A stretch of 64,000 bases of DNA, taken from contig NC_079206.1 in assembly GCF_026745355.1 (NCBI RefSeq), forward strand, positions 16,941,082 through 17,005,081. Reading direction: 5' to 3'. Source of the stretch: Beta vulgaris subsp. vulgaris. Lineage: Eukaryota; Streptophyta; Magnoliopsida; Caryophyllales; Amaranthaceae. A program made the translations under genes and the position numbers. The notes beneath the pieces were generated by a model. That model had not been told where the DNA came from and did not search any database. It worked only from the letters and a program-made list of their open reading frames with translations. Shown here in pieces: positions 46,471 through 58,098 of this stretch; the stretch's first letter is position 1; every line of letters starts with the position of its first letter.

Positions 46471-46955
46471 TATTTAAATATCATAGACAACTTAATTCAG
46501 CTTAAACAACTTTATTCACCTACCATGTACACTTCTCCATCAACAACCTCTTTCGAGTACCTCCTCCATTTTTTTCTTTGCCTACTCCCAGCTCCCTCAT
46601 TTTAGAAACAAGCATATATCAACAATATATCAGTTACAATATAATTACAAGTATACATATACATTCAATTCTTATCTAATTGCAAAAAAGTTACCATACC
46701 ATTTTGTCGTCTTCGATTTCATGGTTTTAATCTACCTCCCATTCGTCATCATCCAATTCTTCACTATACCCTGTTATTTTGTCCAATTCAATTACTCACA
46801 TTATCAAAATATCATTATATATCCCAATTGTTCATCATAATTGAACTCACTAATTTACACAATATCTATAAATTACAACATCATAATGCTTCTCACAAAT
46901 TCAACAATATCTCTATAAACTATAACTTCATACTTCTTCTCCTCAAATTAACAAT

Positions 46956-47220
46956 GGCTCTGTTTGGCAATACTACCTGAAATGTAGCTGAAACTGATAA
47001 GGTAGCTGAAACTGATAAGGTACAACTGAAACTGATAAGGTGCTGAAACTGATAAGGTAGCTGATTTTCAAACGTTATATTTTTTACCTTGTCAAAATCA
47101 GTCATTTTAGGAACTGAAATTTTATTTTAGGTATTTCCCAAACACACCTAATTCATTTTAGCACCTAAAAGTTTTGAACTTATCATTTTAGGCACCTAAA
47201 ATACCTCCCCAAACAGAGCC
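46956..47220. mobile_element. MITE with GGCTCTGTTTGG ends, 265 bp
   Basis: Perfect 12-bp inverted ends GGCTCTGTTTGG / CCAAACAGAGCC, with direct AAT on both sides. Four tandem GCTGAAACTGATAAGGTA units lie at 46990-47062. The ends resemble Tourist/Harbinger elements, though AAT is not the usual TWA target. Confidence 0.7.
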
Positions 47221-47223
47221 AAT

Positions 47224-48114
47224 ATCTACAAAATTTCATACTTACATATAACACTCACTTGGTTATGTTCCATTCTCGTGTACTAGTAGCATTTTAATTT
47301 TCGTTTCATACAATTAACTTATTCAAATTATTTTCAATTTCCATTACTTCAAATTTAGACCATCAATTACTACAGATAAATGTTAATTTAAACCAAACAA
47401 CTTCAACTATAAGCAGTACATTATATCCCTGGACTTAACATGCCATTCTTCATCAACCGTTAACAATGAATTCCTGGATTTAACATGCACTTTTTCATCT
47501 TCTCTTCGCTTACCTCTCAACATTTACAAAAATTTCACATGCTTTTTTATATTTTTCACATTTTTACCTCGCACCATTTCGAATTAGATAAAATTGAATT
47601 GCACAGAGAATTCTGCCAGAATTTTTTTGCCCAACTTTCTCTCTCTCAGCTTCTCCTTCTACCACCTTCTCTAACCTTCCGTGTCAGCTTTCACTCCTCA
47701 ACTTTTACCTTTCTCAATCACCCAGTTGGCAATTTTTTAATCTTCAACGGAAACAATATTTAGAGGTTACTTGCTCTTTTTCGTTTATTTGGAAATTACT
47801 TCACTGCCCCTGCTTTTTATTGTCGAAATTACATTGCTTGTATCTCTTAATTAGATGTTTATCATAGCTCCACAAATGACAGTGTATTCTGAGTTGTGAC
47901 TTGTGTGTAAATGATCACATGAGACTGATGGGAGTCGCGGATTGACACTGTGTAGGATGAACTGCGTACTAGCAAGTAGCAAGAGGTTAAATAGATACTC
48001 CTTTCCTTCTTTTTAATTGGTACATTTTTTTTCAACAATTGTTTCTATTTAATTGCGTCATTATTTAAACTTTTTTTATTTGAAATACTTGGCCCACTAA
48101 AAGTAATTTTATTA
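47224..48114. other. AT-rich spacer, no gene
   Basis: A Phe/Leu-rich frame at 47485-47763 lacks domain character and follows base composition. Nothing else is seen. Confidence 0.5.
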
Positions 48115-48116
48115 TA

Positions 48117-48467
48117 CTATCTCCGTCCCAGAATACTCTTGACACTTATCAAGGCATGTGGTTTTAAATGATAAGTGTTGTTGTTTGGTTATCAATTGTT
48201 ATTTTATTGAAAAGTACATGTGATAGGACTTATTAGTTAGTAAAAGTAGTATTATCTTATTTTAAGGAGAAAGAATATGGATCATGGTTAGATGTTGGTA
48301 GGTAACAAGAGTGATATTATTTTATTTGAAGAAGAGAGAGTGTGGGCCAATAGTAAAAGGTAGAATGATTAAAATAATAGTGGGTCATATCCCAAAATAA
48401 AAATGTAAAGAGTATTCTGGGACAGATAAAAAAAAAGTATAAAGAGTATTCCGGGACGGAGGCGGAG
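48117..48467. mobile_element. Stowaway-like MITE (Tc1/mariner type), 351 bp
   Basis: The inverted ends CTCCGTCCCAGAATACTCTT and AGTATTCCGGGACGGAGG match the widespread CTCCGTCCC Stowaway terminus. TA lies on both sides (48115-48116, 48468-48469). A second internal GAGTATTCTGGGACAG copy at 48411-48426 suggests a duplicated end. Confidence 0.85.
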
Positions 48468-48469
48468 TA

Positions 48470-49368
48470 CTTCTTTTTCTCTTTTTTCACCAAAAATTAG
48501 TATTTTTTCACTTTTTTCCATTATTTTACATTGAATGTATCAAATAGTATCCTTTAAAAAACTGAAAATTGACATTGCCTAAGCTCTTGTGTAATACACA
48601 ATATAGCAATAACAAACCGAGGGAGTAGATATATAGGATTGCAGGGAAAAGGTAATCCAAGGACACCAGTAGTCTTGGCAATGGCCTCTATCTGCATGCA
48701 CAAAGAATCTTGTTGTCATTGGTTATTCAATCCAAAGAGTCCCAATTGCAAGTATCATATCAAAATACGTATTATATATATTCATGTCAAAAATCAAAAT
48801 GAAGGGAAAAAAGTTGGTTATATTGAAGAGCACGAGTGATATGTTAAGATGATCGAAGTATGTAAACTTCTGTTGTTAAGAGATGAAGAGTACGGGTAAT
48901 ACCGGAGTATATAATATTTGAAAAATCGATCATTGAACTTGCTTTTATAACCGTTTCCATTGCAATTTGGATATGATGCTTGTTTATATTATGAATATCC
49001 AGACCAAAAAGGTAAGGTTAGTTCAAAATCATGACATCTACTTTCGGATATATATATACATATAATTGATTGCGATTATCACTCATCAAATACATGAAGT
49101 GCTGGATGGAGAGAGCTCACGAATCATGATCCCTAGCATTATATACCTCAATATGAGTGCCATGATTTCTTATGTATTAATCAAAACAGAACACCAAATC
49201 GATAATAGACTAAATGAAAACAACTCAATAAGTAAACAACTAAGGACAAGTTAAATGACTACAAATATAGTAGGTTTTTTTTTAGCATCAACTTCATATA
49301 ATTGTATGTAGTGTCTTTTAGGTTTTAAACTCATTATTACGACGAAGTTTAGAAACTTAGACATGCGT
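48470..49368. other. Spacer 3' of the intact GRP gene
   Basis: No supported gene. A 3' untranslated region for the minus-strand GRP gene probably occupies the part next to 49368. Confidence 0.5.
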
Positions 49369-50514
49369 TCAAGGGTGATACCCTCCGTGGCCACCTCCTT
49401 CACCGCCTCCAGCACCACCACCATATCCACCTGCATGAGAACCACCTGCATAGGCACCACCACCACCTGAGCCACCTCCTCCACCTATACCATATGCATG
49501 TCCCCCTTCCGCTTCTGCACCACCTGCTCCTCCTCCACTACCATATCCGCCACCTGCAGCTTCACCACCAGCACCATAAGCACCAGCTCCTCCACCTCCA
49601 CTTCCACCACCACCACCACCACCATATGCACCAGCACCACCGGCATGAGCTCCTCCATGGCCACCACCTTCACCACCTCCATAGCCTCCAACATGTCCTC
49701 CCCCACCATATGCACCTCCTCCACCACTTCCACTGCCGCCACCACCACCATATGCACCACCAGAACCACCTGCATAAGCTCCTCCATGGCCACCACCTTC
49801 ACCACCTCCATAGCCTCCGGCATGTTCTCCAGCACCATATGCACCTCCTCCACCACTTCCACTACCACCACCACCACCATATGCACCACTACCACCACCT
49901 GTATATGCTCCTCCATGACCACCGCCTTCACCTCCTCCATAGCCACCAGCGTGCTCTCCCCCAGCACCATATGCACCTGCACCACCGCCACCAGATCCAC
50001 CACCGCCGCCGCCACCATAGGCACCACCACTTGGAACATATCCACCTCCATGACCACCACCACCACCACCACCTTCACCTCCTCCATAGCCACCCGTATG
50101 CTCTACCCCTCCATATGCACCACCTCCACCACTTCCACCACCGCCACCACCGGCATAAGAATCACCACCATACGCTCCGGCTCCACCATAGCCTCCACCT
50201 TCACCACCCCCATAACCACCAGCATGTACCCCTCCTTCACTATATGCACCACCACCACCGCTACCACCACCACCTCCTCCAGCATATCCTCCAGATGCTA
50301 CACCCCCTCCTTCACCACCTCCACCACCATATCCACTAGCATGCCCTCCACCTGAACCATAAACGCCTGCACCACCACCACCACTGCCTCCGCCACCACC
50401 ACCAGCATATGCACCTCCTATATGTTCATAAGTGAGCAGGGACCTAGCAGCAGAGGAAATGCCTAACCCCAATAATAAGAAAAAAACAGCACAAGAGATT
50501 TTATGGGTAGCCAT
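49369..50514 (-). CDS. Secreted glycine-rich protein, intact, 381 aa
   Basis: A single uninterrupted exon runs from the ATG at 50514 to a TGA at 49369. Residues 1-22 (MATHKISC then a Leu/Phe/Gly core ending ISSA) form a signal peptide, with cleavage likely near SSA-AR. A short ARSLLTYEHIGG segment leads into some ten blocks of about 33-36 residues built on GGGGGSGGGGAYG, EHAGGYGGGEGGGHGG and Tyr spacers. It ends GGHGGYHP. Gly-rich secreted proteins of this layout are linked to cell walls, where Tyr can cross-link. That role is inferred from the family, not shown here. A TATA box lies at 50569-50576 and a block shared with the broken copy (2103-3165) at 50609-50620. No neighbours are co-oriented host genes. 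Confidence 0.9.
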   Translation of the reverse strand: MATHKISCAVFFLLLGLGISSAARSLLTYEHIGGAYAGGGGGGSGGGGAGVYGSGGGHASGYGGGGGEGGGVASGGYAGGGGGGSGGGGAYSEGGVHAGGYGGGEGGGYGGAGAYGGDSYAGGGGGGSGGGGAYGGVEHTGGYGGGEGGGGGGGHGGGYVPSGGAYGGGGGGGSGGGGAGAYGAGGEHAGGYGGGEGGGHGGAYTGGGSGAYGGGGGSGSGGGGAYGAGEHAGGYGGGEGGGHGGAYAGGSGGAYGGGGGSGSGGGGAYGGGGHVGGYGGGEGGGHGGAHAGGAGAYGGGGGGGSGGGGAGAYGAGGEAAGGGYGSGGGAGGAEAEGGHAYGIGGGGGSGGGGAYAGGSHAGGYGGGAGGGEGGGHGGYHP

Positions 50515-50568
50515 GGGAATATTTTTGAATACAGAAACTATATGAGTACAAATGATAGGAAATATGGG

Positions 50569-50576
50569 TATTTATA
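50569..50576 (-). promoter_or_regulatory. TATA box of the intact GRP gene
   Basis: TATAAATA on the minus strand, 55 bp upstream of the ATG, as in the paralogue. Confidence 0.65.
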
Positions 50577-50608
50577 GGGATTGGTTGTGGGAAGAGAGGG
50601 CGGTGCGT

Positions 50609-50620
50609 GTTACTCGCACT
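50609..50620 (-). promoter_or_regulatory. Shared upstream block of the intact GRP gene
   Basis: GTTACTCGCACT on the plus strand, preceded by GCGT, as at 3252-3263. The same position relative to TATA in both promoters argues for function or recent duplication. Confidence 0.5.
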
Positions 50621-50909
50621 AGGAGTGGTTAGGAAACTTAGAAAATAGAAGCTTATTGTCCCCACTGTTTGGACCAATTTATTTTACCAAGGATGTGGAG
50701 TAGTAGTTTTAGTGCACTTTTGTGCTGTCTTCAACATTAAATTCTGAATGCCTACATCTATTCTCTGTATTACTTGGTCCTTATAAGGATATACAAGTAT
50801 TTCTGGTTTAGAGTTCATAGTCTTCATACAATATGCACATTCAAATAGTACAAGAAGTCTGTTTTGTCCACCTAAAAAAGTGTAAGTTTTGCGCGGTAAA
50901 ATATAGTTT

Positions 50910-51230
50910 GGTTAATAAACTGTTGGTTGAACTAAAATAATTGAATTTTGAACTAAATTAAACTGAATTGGGGGTAATTACAACTGAAATCAACTCAAAA
51001 ATAATGAATTAAAATTGAAATAAATTGTAAATGAAAAAGTAAAATCGAACTTCAACTTAACTGAAAATAACTGTGAAAAACTGAAAGTTGATCGATCAAC
51101 TGAACTAAATTGAATTGAATATATAACCGAACTAACTGAACTGATTCACACTAAAATTGAACTGAAATAAACCAATTTAAACTGAAATTGTTTCAAACTA
51201 ATTTTTAACTGTACCTGAACTGAATCCACA
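50910..51230. repeat. Degenerate AACTGAA-rich repeat
   Basis: AACTGAA, AACTAAA and AATTGAA phrases recur every 6-20 bp. The reverse complement is TTCAGTT, the subterminal motif of the Harbinger-like element, so this may be a remnant of that family. Confidence 0.6.
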
Positions 51231-52990
51231 TATTACCCAAATTCATGATAGTACTCCAATTTACATAAAAAATTTATCACGATATTTTTTTTATTAGTAC
51301 TTGAATTTATGACATATAAATTCATTTCTTGATAATTTTCAACTATGTCAAGTTCAATGCTTTAATACTTCAAATTCAATTTAAATTTTAGTCAATTTAA
51401 TACTCCAAACTATGTCGAGTGATTATAGCATAAGATGTAACTTTTTTCGCATTGTATATTGCAAACAGTACTTTGTGTTAATACATATAATCTCAGGCAA
51501 GGAAAATATACATAATTAGCTAACCATCTAAAACGGAAAGTTAAATCTCTGTGTCCAAAGATTACAAGTTATATGCAAAATATTCATTCAGCCGCCTTTT
51601 GATCAAGTCTTCAATATTTGTATTTATGATGCTCATCAAACATCACCTACAATCACAAATATCAAAAGAACTGGAAGGATAATTTTATGAAAGTGAACTT
51701 GAGCTTATAGTTATAGTCTACAGATACCAAATACGAAGTACTTGCTAATGCTAACATCAGCATGGTTACAGCACACACACAACAATCTAAACAATCAACG
51801 TCTTCCCTTTTTTACTGACTCAATGTCCTCTACAGACTACAATGGTCAAGTCCAAACATGTGATGGTTCCACGAGAGGAAAAACTATTTCAGGAATCAAA
51901 TAAAAATTGCATCAATCAATATGGTATGATGTCGTCTCACATTGTGATTGTGCAAATTTAGAACATACTGATCAATTATTGCTAAGATGCAATCTAAATT
52001 GCATCACTAGAAAATTAATTTGCTCATCATCCTCAACAACTAAATTAGTTCATCCAAGACATAGGTCAATTAAGAGAAAAAATGTTTTGAGGAAAAATGC
52101 AGAAAAAGAGAACACAATCATCAAACTTATACTCCTACACTTTTGATCGACGCTTTTCGGCAGTAATTGAACGAGTTATTCTCCACTCAACTCTTCTTTA
52201 CCAACTTTTGTAAAAAAATTTGCCATTAATAGAGATGAGCAAGTTTGCCATGAGGAAGGTGATTCTACGTGTCAAGTTTGTCGCAAGATAATGATGTGGC
52301 AGAAGGTATGAATCGTCGATGCCGGAGATAAGCAAGAAGCAGTAATAAATTTTTAAGACATGAATTTCCAAAGTTTAAAATATGAAATAACAAATTTTAA
52401 AACCTAAAATACCAAATTTTACAACATAAAATTTAACCTATATAAAATCGAGCTTTAGAAATTTTGATAAAGCGTTCATTAAATTTGGTAAAAACCCCGT
52501 TAAATTTATGCAATCATCATAGTGAATATCATAAAGTATGTTACTAATGTTTTGGTACCCTTGGCTCGTTGCTACACAAATATCTTATCTTAGACATTAA
52601 TCACTTCCTGAAAATACTCTGAATACATTACACAAAAAATAACAGAAACATATTTGCAAATGTCACCAAAGTCAGCGTGCGCAGAATGTGCTGCCGCCTC
52701 AGGTTCGGTCCCCATGTGGAATTCTAGTAGTGATAATTTAAAGTAAAATAGGTGCTAGCCAACCAAGCAATATGTAGCAGCAGTTTCTAGTTTCTACACT
52801 TTCGAAGTCACATAACAAATTAACCAAACATGATATCGTATGATTCTTTCTCTCTTCTAAGTCATTAAGTCAACCAAATCCTCCATATATTCCTATTAAA
52901 ACAACCAAGAGAGGCCAGTATTGAAGCAGAACAATTGACACCTCACTAGCCATGAAAAACTTGGAGAATTTCTCTGAACATAAAGGAATG
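51231..52990. other. AT-rich spacer, no supported gene
   Basis: Short frames only (for example 51907-52146, 79 codons, no domain). No repeat ends recognised. Confidence 0.5.
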
Positions 52991-52992
52991 TA

Positions 52993-53206
52993 CTCCCTTT
53001 ATTTCACTTACAGGATGTGCTTCGTATTCACCACATACTTCATTTATAGTTTGTAATAATTTTTACATATGATTAAATATAGTCACATGAAATCGTATTA
53101 GACTTGTCTCAATATATATAATTTTTGCAAATTTATAAATAAAAGTATTAATGATCAAAATGTTAAATTGATAAACATCGTAACAAACTAAATGAAATGG
53201 AGGAAG
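52993..53206. mobile_element. Stowaway-like MITE, 214 bp
   Basis: Inverted ends CTCCCTTTATTTCACTTA and AAATGAAATGGAGGAAG, with TA on both sides (52991-52992, 53207-53208). The interior is AT-rich. Confidence 0.65.
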
Positions 53207-53208
53207 TA

Positions 53209-56100
53209 GGTAAGAATATCATTATTCAAGATTCCAAGAACTTTCATTAATATTTCATTCTATGTAAGTTACATGAATGCAATGAACAACCTCCATAAAT
53301 ATCGGCCTTCTCTCATGTCAAGTCAACCTGTCACAGAGGCATCCAAAATACCGTGCTCTCTACTTCTCATTCCATCCTAACATGTTACAAAGAAAACCTA
53401 TTACAGAGACAACTTGGAAATAGATGACATATGAATCTTTTTCTCATATCAAAGAAATCATACTAAAAGTCATCTTTGATAGCTTAATATGATCCTTTAA
53501 TAACACATTTTAGTAACATGGATCTAAATAAGCATATTTAACTAAAAAATAAAATTCTAACATTTATAGAAAAGCATGACTAGAATTGAAAATCACCATG
53601 ACTTCAATTCGTGAAAACACAAAAGCTCAACTTGTGGAAATACAACAAATTCCCGTCTCAAATTCTTAACACTTCAACATGATATAGACAATTCGATGCT
53701 TCATTTTAGACCAAAATCAAGAAAAAAGATATTTCTATATTTATAAAGTGAACACATACTCACATTCGACACAAGTACCACGAATCATATAGATATAGAG
53801 CATTTACTATAAATATAGTATAAAACACGCCCCCACACCCCCTTCTCCCAAAAAACAAAACATAAAGTCAAAGTTTTTCTCCTACAGGCTACAGGTGGTA
53901 AGATTGCACTTCTTATCTTCTGATCATTACCATTACAAAGCGCTACTAACTACACACTAGCATCTCTAGTGGGATATCACATGCTACAGACTAGCTTCCT
54001 TCTACTCCATATACTAATGGTGGGGGACCCACCCATATTGCTTTTCCCGCTAGTGCTTTCATCTCTTTTCCTTCTGCATGTTGAAGAAGCAAATGAAAAC
54101 CTAAGTGCTTTCACACCTCTGAACAAGTTGCTAGCATTGAGGTGTTTTAGTTTGATTTTGATCATGGAACACTTATGAAGATACCGTCGCCTGTTAGCTG
54201 TGGTTTGAGTATGTCATCTCAATCTCGTATTAAGTTGGAAATATATTCCTTATTTACGACAAAAATCACTATACAAGACTTTTTGCTTCTCATTTGTTTC
54301 ACTTTTGCTCTCAAAAACACAAGTTTGCATTTAGTTTCAGTTTCCACATCTAAAAATCTAGACATATTCATCTACTTATGCTAATGACGCTCAAGTTGGA
54401 GCCATGATAAACCCAAAACCATGCGTCACGAAGTTCTGCAAATTCCAACCACCAGATCGAGCCCCACACTATCTAATATATACCAGTCCATTTATTTTAA
54501 GTTATATTACTTGGACCTCAAGTATTTGTATCGGATTCTATACGCTACCAAAACAAAGGAGATGACGCAGTCGGAAAATTCAGAGAAAAGTAAGCGCTAA
54601 TCTCGATCAAGAACAAACAAATTTACAAGCGATAAATCTGTAGAAATTCGGAATCCACCAGAAAAAGAGTAGAAACTCTGACATATTATTAAAGATTAAA
54701 AACTGCTTCCCTATAATGACCTAATAATGTTTAAATACTTAACACAAAACCCTAATACGAAAGAGATAATAAAATTCGAAAAATAATTAAAATGCTGTTT
54801 TTGGGTCCTAAACGAACTCGGATGGCTTAAAAAGCCTATAGGTCACGACATAGCCGTGGGTTTGACTTGTTGGCCCGTTCCGCTTCCAGAAAGGTATTAC
54901 AATAAGCAATCGGACTCCATCGGCCCGATTAGTATAAATCAATTCAGGCTATTTCGACGAACTTCATCATCGAACTTATCCGCTAACCTTCCTACGTCAG
55001 GAGACTTCATGTAACAACAAAATTAGAACTTTATTTTGACATGAGTAGGTGAGTTTGAGTAACATAGATTTAAAAGGGTGCATTTTTTTCACCTTTAAAA
55101 AAGTATAAGAGTGAATTAAAACTAAGCTAATGATCAAGTCCAATCATGTAGTTTATGATGAAATCAAGTCAGATATGATCTAATAAGTTAAATTTAAATA
55201 GACACATATAAAGCTTACTAGGTTCTCACCATAAACATAATAGTGCCTTAACCATGTGAGATACAACCATAATTAATCTCGTAAACCCGGGATTATCGAG
55301 TGACACTCCCAGAATGTATTCCTCCCTACAATTAAGATGGCAACATGTTCCTAAAAATTACACTCATCTGCCGAGACGTAGTATCTTCATATGATCTATC
55401 TTCAGGTATGAGGTAACCAATTTTTTATACACCACTCGGGGAAAAGCCTAGATAAGGCCCTATTGTTATATCCACTAAATATAATTCTCCACAAAGTCCG
55501 CCACTAAGTTGTTGCACAATATCCTCTCATTATATGCGATTAATGGACATTGTTTGGTATAAGATAAATCAGACTCCACTGACAACTATATTATACATAC
55601 ATAATAATCAGCATTTCTTTCAAATTTGTTTTTTCGGTTTTTGATCACATTCCATCTGTGTTAATGTAAAAAAATGAAGTATCATGGCAATTTTTCATAA
55701 TTTAATACAGTGAAACATCTACATAGACCACTAAGGGAAGTGGAGGCAGCAGACTATCAAATTTTTAAGTTAAAATGAGATGATGGAGATCAAATGCTTC
55801 CCTCATTTTCCCCTTCAATAATCTGACGTTCTTTTTTTTTTTTTTTCTGGTAATGCAGATTAACATCAACATTTGAAAGGACTAACAACATTTTTTATGC
55901 TAATCTAATATAATTCGCACGATGCCTTATCAGAATCATGATGCCCTCATTTCTATAAGATTGCTTTTCTAATTAAGATTATAAGTTAGATGCCTTTAAT
56001 GCAGTTCTTGTTGTACACTAATGTTAAATATGTGCCTCGGCTGCGCCCATAACAAGGAGAGAGAATATATTTCACAAGATAAAAAATATTTCACCTTAAA
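53209..56100. other. Long AT-rich spacer, no clear gene
   Basis: A Ser/Arg-rich minus-strand frame at 53977-54165 and a hydrophobic plus-strand frame at 53969-54178 overlap each other. Neither shows a known motif. The remainder holds short frames and a T run near 55831-55846. Confidence 0.45.
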
Positions 56101-56109
56101 ACCATTTGG

Positions 56110-56616
56110 TTAGTGATGGCGGTGGGGCGGGTCAACTAGGATAGCCTCCCCATCTCCGCCCAACTGGGACGGGAAGTGGTGTAGGTTTGGCGGAGACATG
56201 GTAGGAATGGAGATGAAAATCATACCCACAATGGGTGGTGGAACGGGTGTGGATCTTATACCCTACCCGCCCCATTCCTCGTATGCCCAGTCCCATCTCC
56301 ATCCCCACCAGCCACACCCATCCCCGCTTCTCAATTATCTCATATCTTATTCTCTTTTCAAACATATATTATATATTAGAATATTTATTATTATTAAAAT
56401 CCAATTTATATACTTATATTATTCATATTTCTATTTTACAACTGTATTAATGGCGATTGTTCAGGATTATTGGGTGTATTATTGCGGTTATGAAGTGGGT
56501 ACGACGTGACTATAAAGTGTGCGCGGATACCAATGCGGGTGGTGGGGCAAAGATGAATTTAAATATATGTACTCGTTGTGGTGGGATGGGTCTGGAATAT
56601 TCCCCCCACAATGGGT
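56110..56616. repeat. GGGGCGGG / CCCGCCCC dispersed repeat, truncated by a CACTA end
   Basis: GGCGGTGGGGCGGGT at the left and several CCCCACC/GGTGGGG phrases suggest a hAT-like or other foldback element of a type common in dicots. It stops where CACTACTAC begins at 56617 and no second half is seen downstream. Confidence 0.4.
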
Positions 56617-57274
56617 CACTACTACAAAAAAAGGGCAAAGATAACTATTAAATAAGGTTTTACATAACAGTTTTGAGGTGTTATCCAAGTCAATGTAATG
56701 TAAAGTAAACATAACACCTGACAAAAGTGTTTTCCAGAGAAACATAACAGTCATTTATAATACATGTTATACGGCTAGATAACACATTTTGTAAATAAGC
56801 GTTATGTTTGCTATTTATATGACAAATTGAAAAAAGGAAAATTTAACACTTATGTTAAATAAATGTTATGTTTTTCTATAATATATATATAACATATATT
56901 ATTAATAACTGTTATCTATGATATTTTTTAATAAAAAAATAATCAAATTATCATTTCACGCATATATTGGCAGACGCATCACAACAATGTCAATAACCAA
57001 ACATTCAAATACAACCATTTGAATTCATTATTTTGTCAACTGGGGAAAACTTAAGGGATAAAAGAAGAGAAATTTTAGAAAATTAGATATAAAAAAGCTT
57101 CATTTAAGAATCTGACAGCAGAACAATTTATTTTTGACTAACTAACAAAAAATTTAGTTCCCGCCCCAAATGTCACGACTAAAGATATTACAAATCACCG
57201 GAGTTAAGATGATGATGAACATGAAATAACCAAAGATCGACATATTGCACTATCATCATATAATGCAGCATATA

Positions 57275-58098
57275 CTAAATATCGAAATCTGATGTCTCCT
57301 CCTCTTTAGGAGATGCATTATGCCTGCTAAGCTTTGACTTTGTCCATGGATCGAATGATGCACTTTGTGGCGGCTGAGGAGTTGGAGGTTTTGACTGCCT
57401 AAACTCATTTTCTCTGTCAATAAACCTGTTCAGAATAACATACACGGAACCAATGTTATATACACACTCCTACAATGAGAGGAATGAAAAATCATAGTAA
57501 CTTAAACATCAGTAAAAAGCATCATATAGCTACCCTACAGCCCATATCAGGTAATACATACGTCGGTAAGACCATAAGATCACATGAGAAACACTGCAGA
57601 AGTTAGAGCAAAAGAACTGGTGAATCTCACGACACACAAGAGACTGATTTCAAAATCAACTTAGTATTAAGTCAAACAATTTGCAAAACCCTGCAAAGGC
57701 AAAAGATGATGTAGAACGAATTACCAGTTATAAAGAACCAACTTACTGAATAACAGTTGGAAAGCACTAGAGTATTTTTAAAAAAAAAAATCAAAAGGGA
57801 AAAGTAAAGTACAAGTCTTACTCGATAGGCCATTGGGGCAACATCACCAACTCGAATACGTGTCCTCAGCAATCTTGTGTAAACACCAGCTCGGTCTCTG
57901 CAAGATAATTCAAATATTACCCAACAATACAATAACAAACCTGTTTCTTTAGGTTCTATCCAACAGCCAGTAAACCAGAAATTTACGCAGGCCAGATTTG
58001 AGATTCACTTGTATTGATATGCCAAGTCGGTAAAAAGCTTGTGGATAACATCATCACCCCTCACAAAGCAGCAACACGTCTAGCGGCACAAAGTGAGC
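57275..58098 (-). pseudogene. Ribosomal protein bL17-like gene fragment, three exons
   Basis: Minus-strand exons with GT-AG joints: 58098-58009 gives GSLCAARRVAA then VRGDDVIHKLFTDLAYQYK after a 1-bp loss (GCTTTGTGAGG, stop in frame); 57897-57822 gives DRAGVYTRLLRTRIRVGDVA and PMAY; 57425-57275 gives FIDRENEFRQSKPPTPQPPQ, PWTKSKLSRHNASPKEEETS and DFDI plus a TAG stop. These are the middle and C-terminal parts of the plant (probably mitochondrial) bL17 protein of the large ribosomal subunit. The N-terminal ~55 residues are missing, and a 2-bp loss at the end of the middle exon (TATCGA for TATATCGA) puts the last exon out of frame. With introns kept, it is a DNA-level capture or old duplicate, not a retrocopy. 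Confidence 0.85.

Larger units (their letters stand above)
41056..46770 (-). pseudogene. Ulp1-transposon-associated plant gene, decayed and split by Copia
   Basis: Read on the minus strand from right to left: an acidic exon near 46730-46690 (YSEELDDDEWEVD), a basic piece near 46590, QVNAKSIGGRLKESGQVIAK at 46080-46010, then across the Copia element FGEILKEFDDRKRRLVVEMG (42529-42455), LCYWLCTMVNVKRRIMLLNC, VLGVPIGQRRVPVV and YDWCSFVLEHLLKC (42434-41880), FYMDRL near 41810, and an acidic Glu/Asn-rich piece at 41247-41056. The middle matches the domain that in many plant transposons precedes a Ulp1 protease (LGxPxGxRxVP, W..FVLxxLL, FYMDR). In-frame stops occur (for example near 42435-42450 and 41780). 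It is probably part of a MULE or similar carrier, but its termini were not found. Confidence 0.55.

Noticed and set aside
49485..50355. His-rich, Ser/Thr-rich and Val/Glu-rich long frames over the intact GRP gene
   Set aside because: Same shadow effect. Only the minus-strand frame with the signal peptide and natural stop makes sense.
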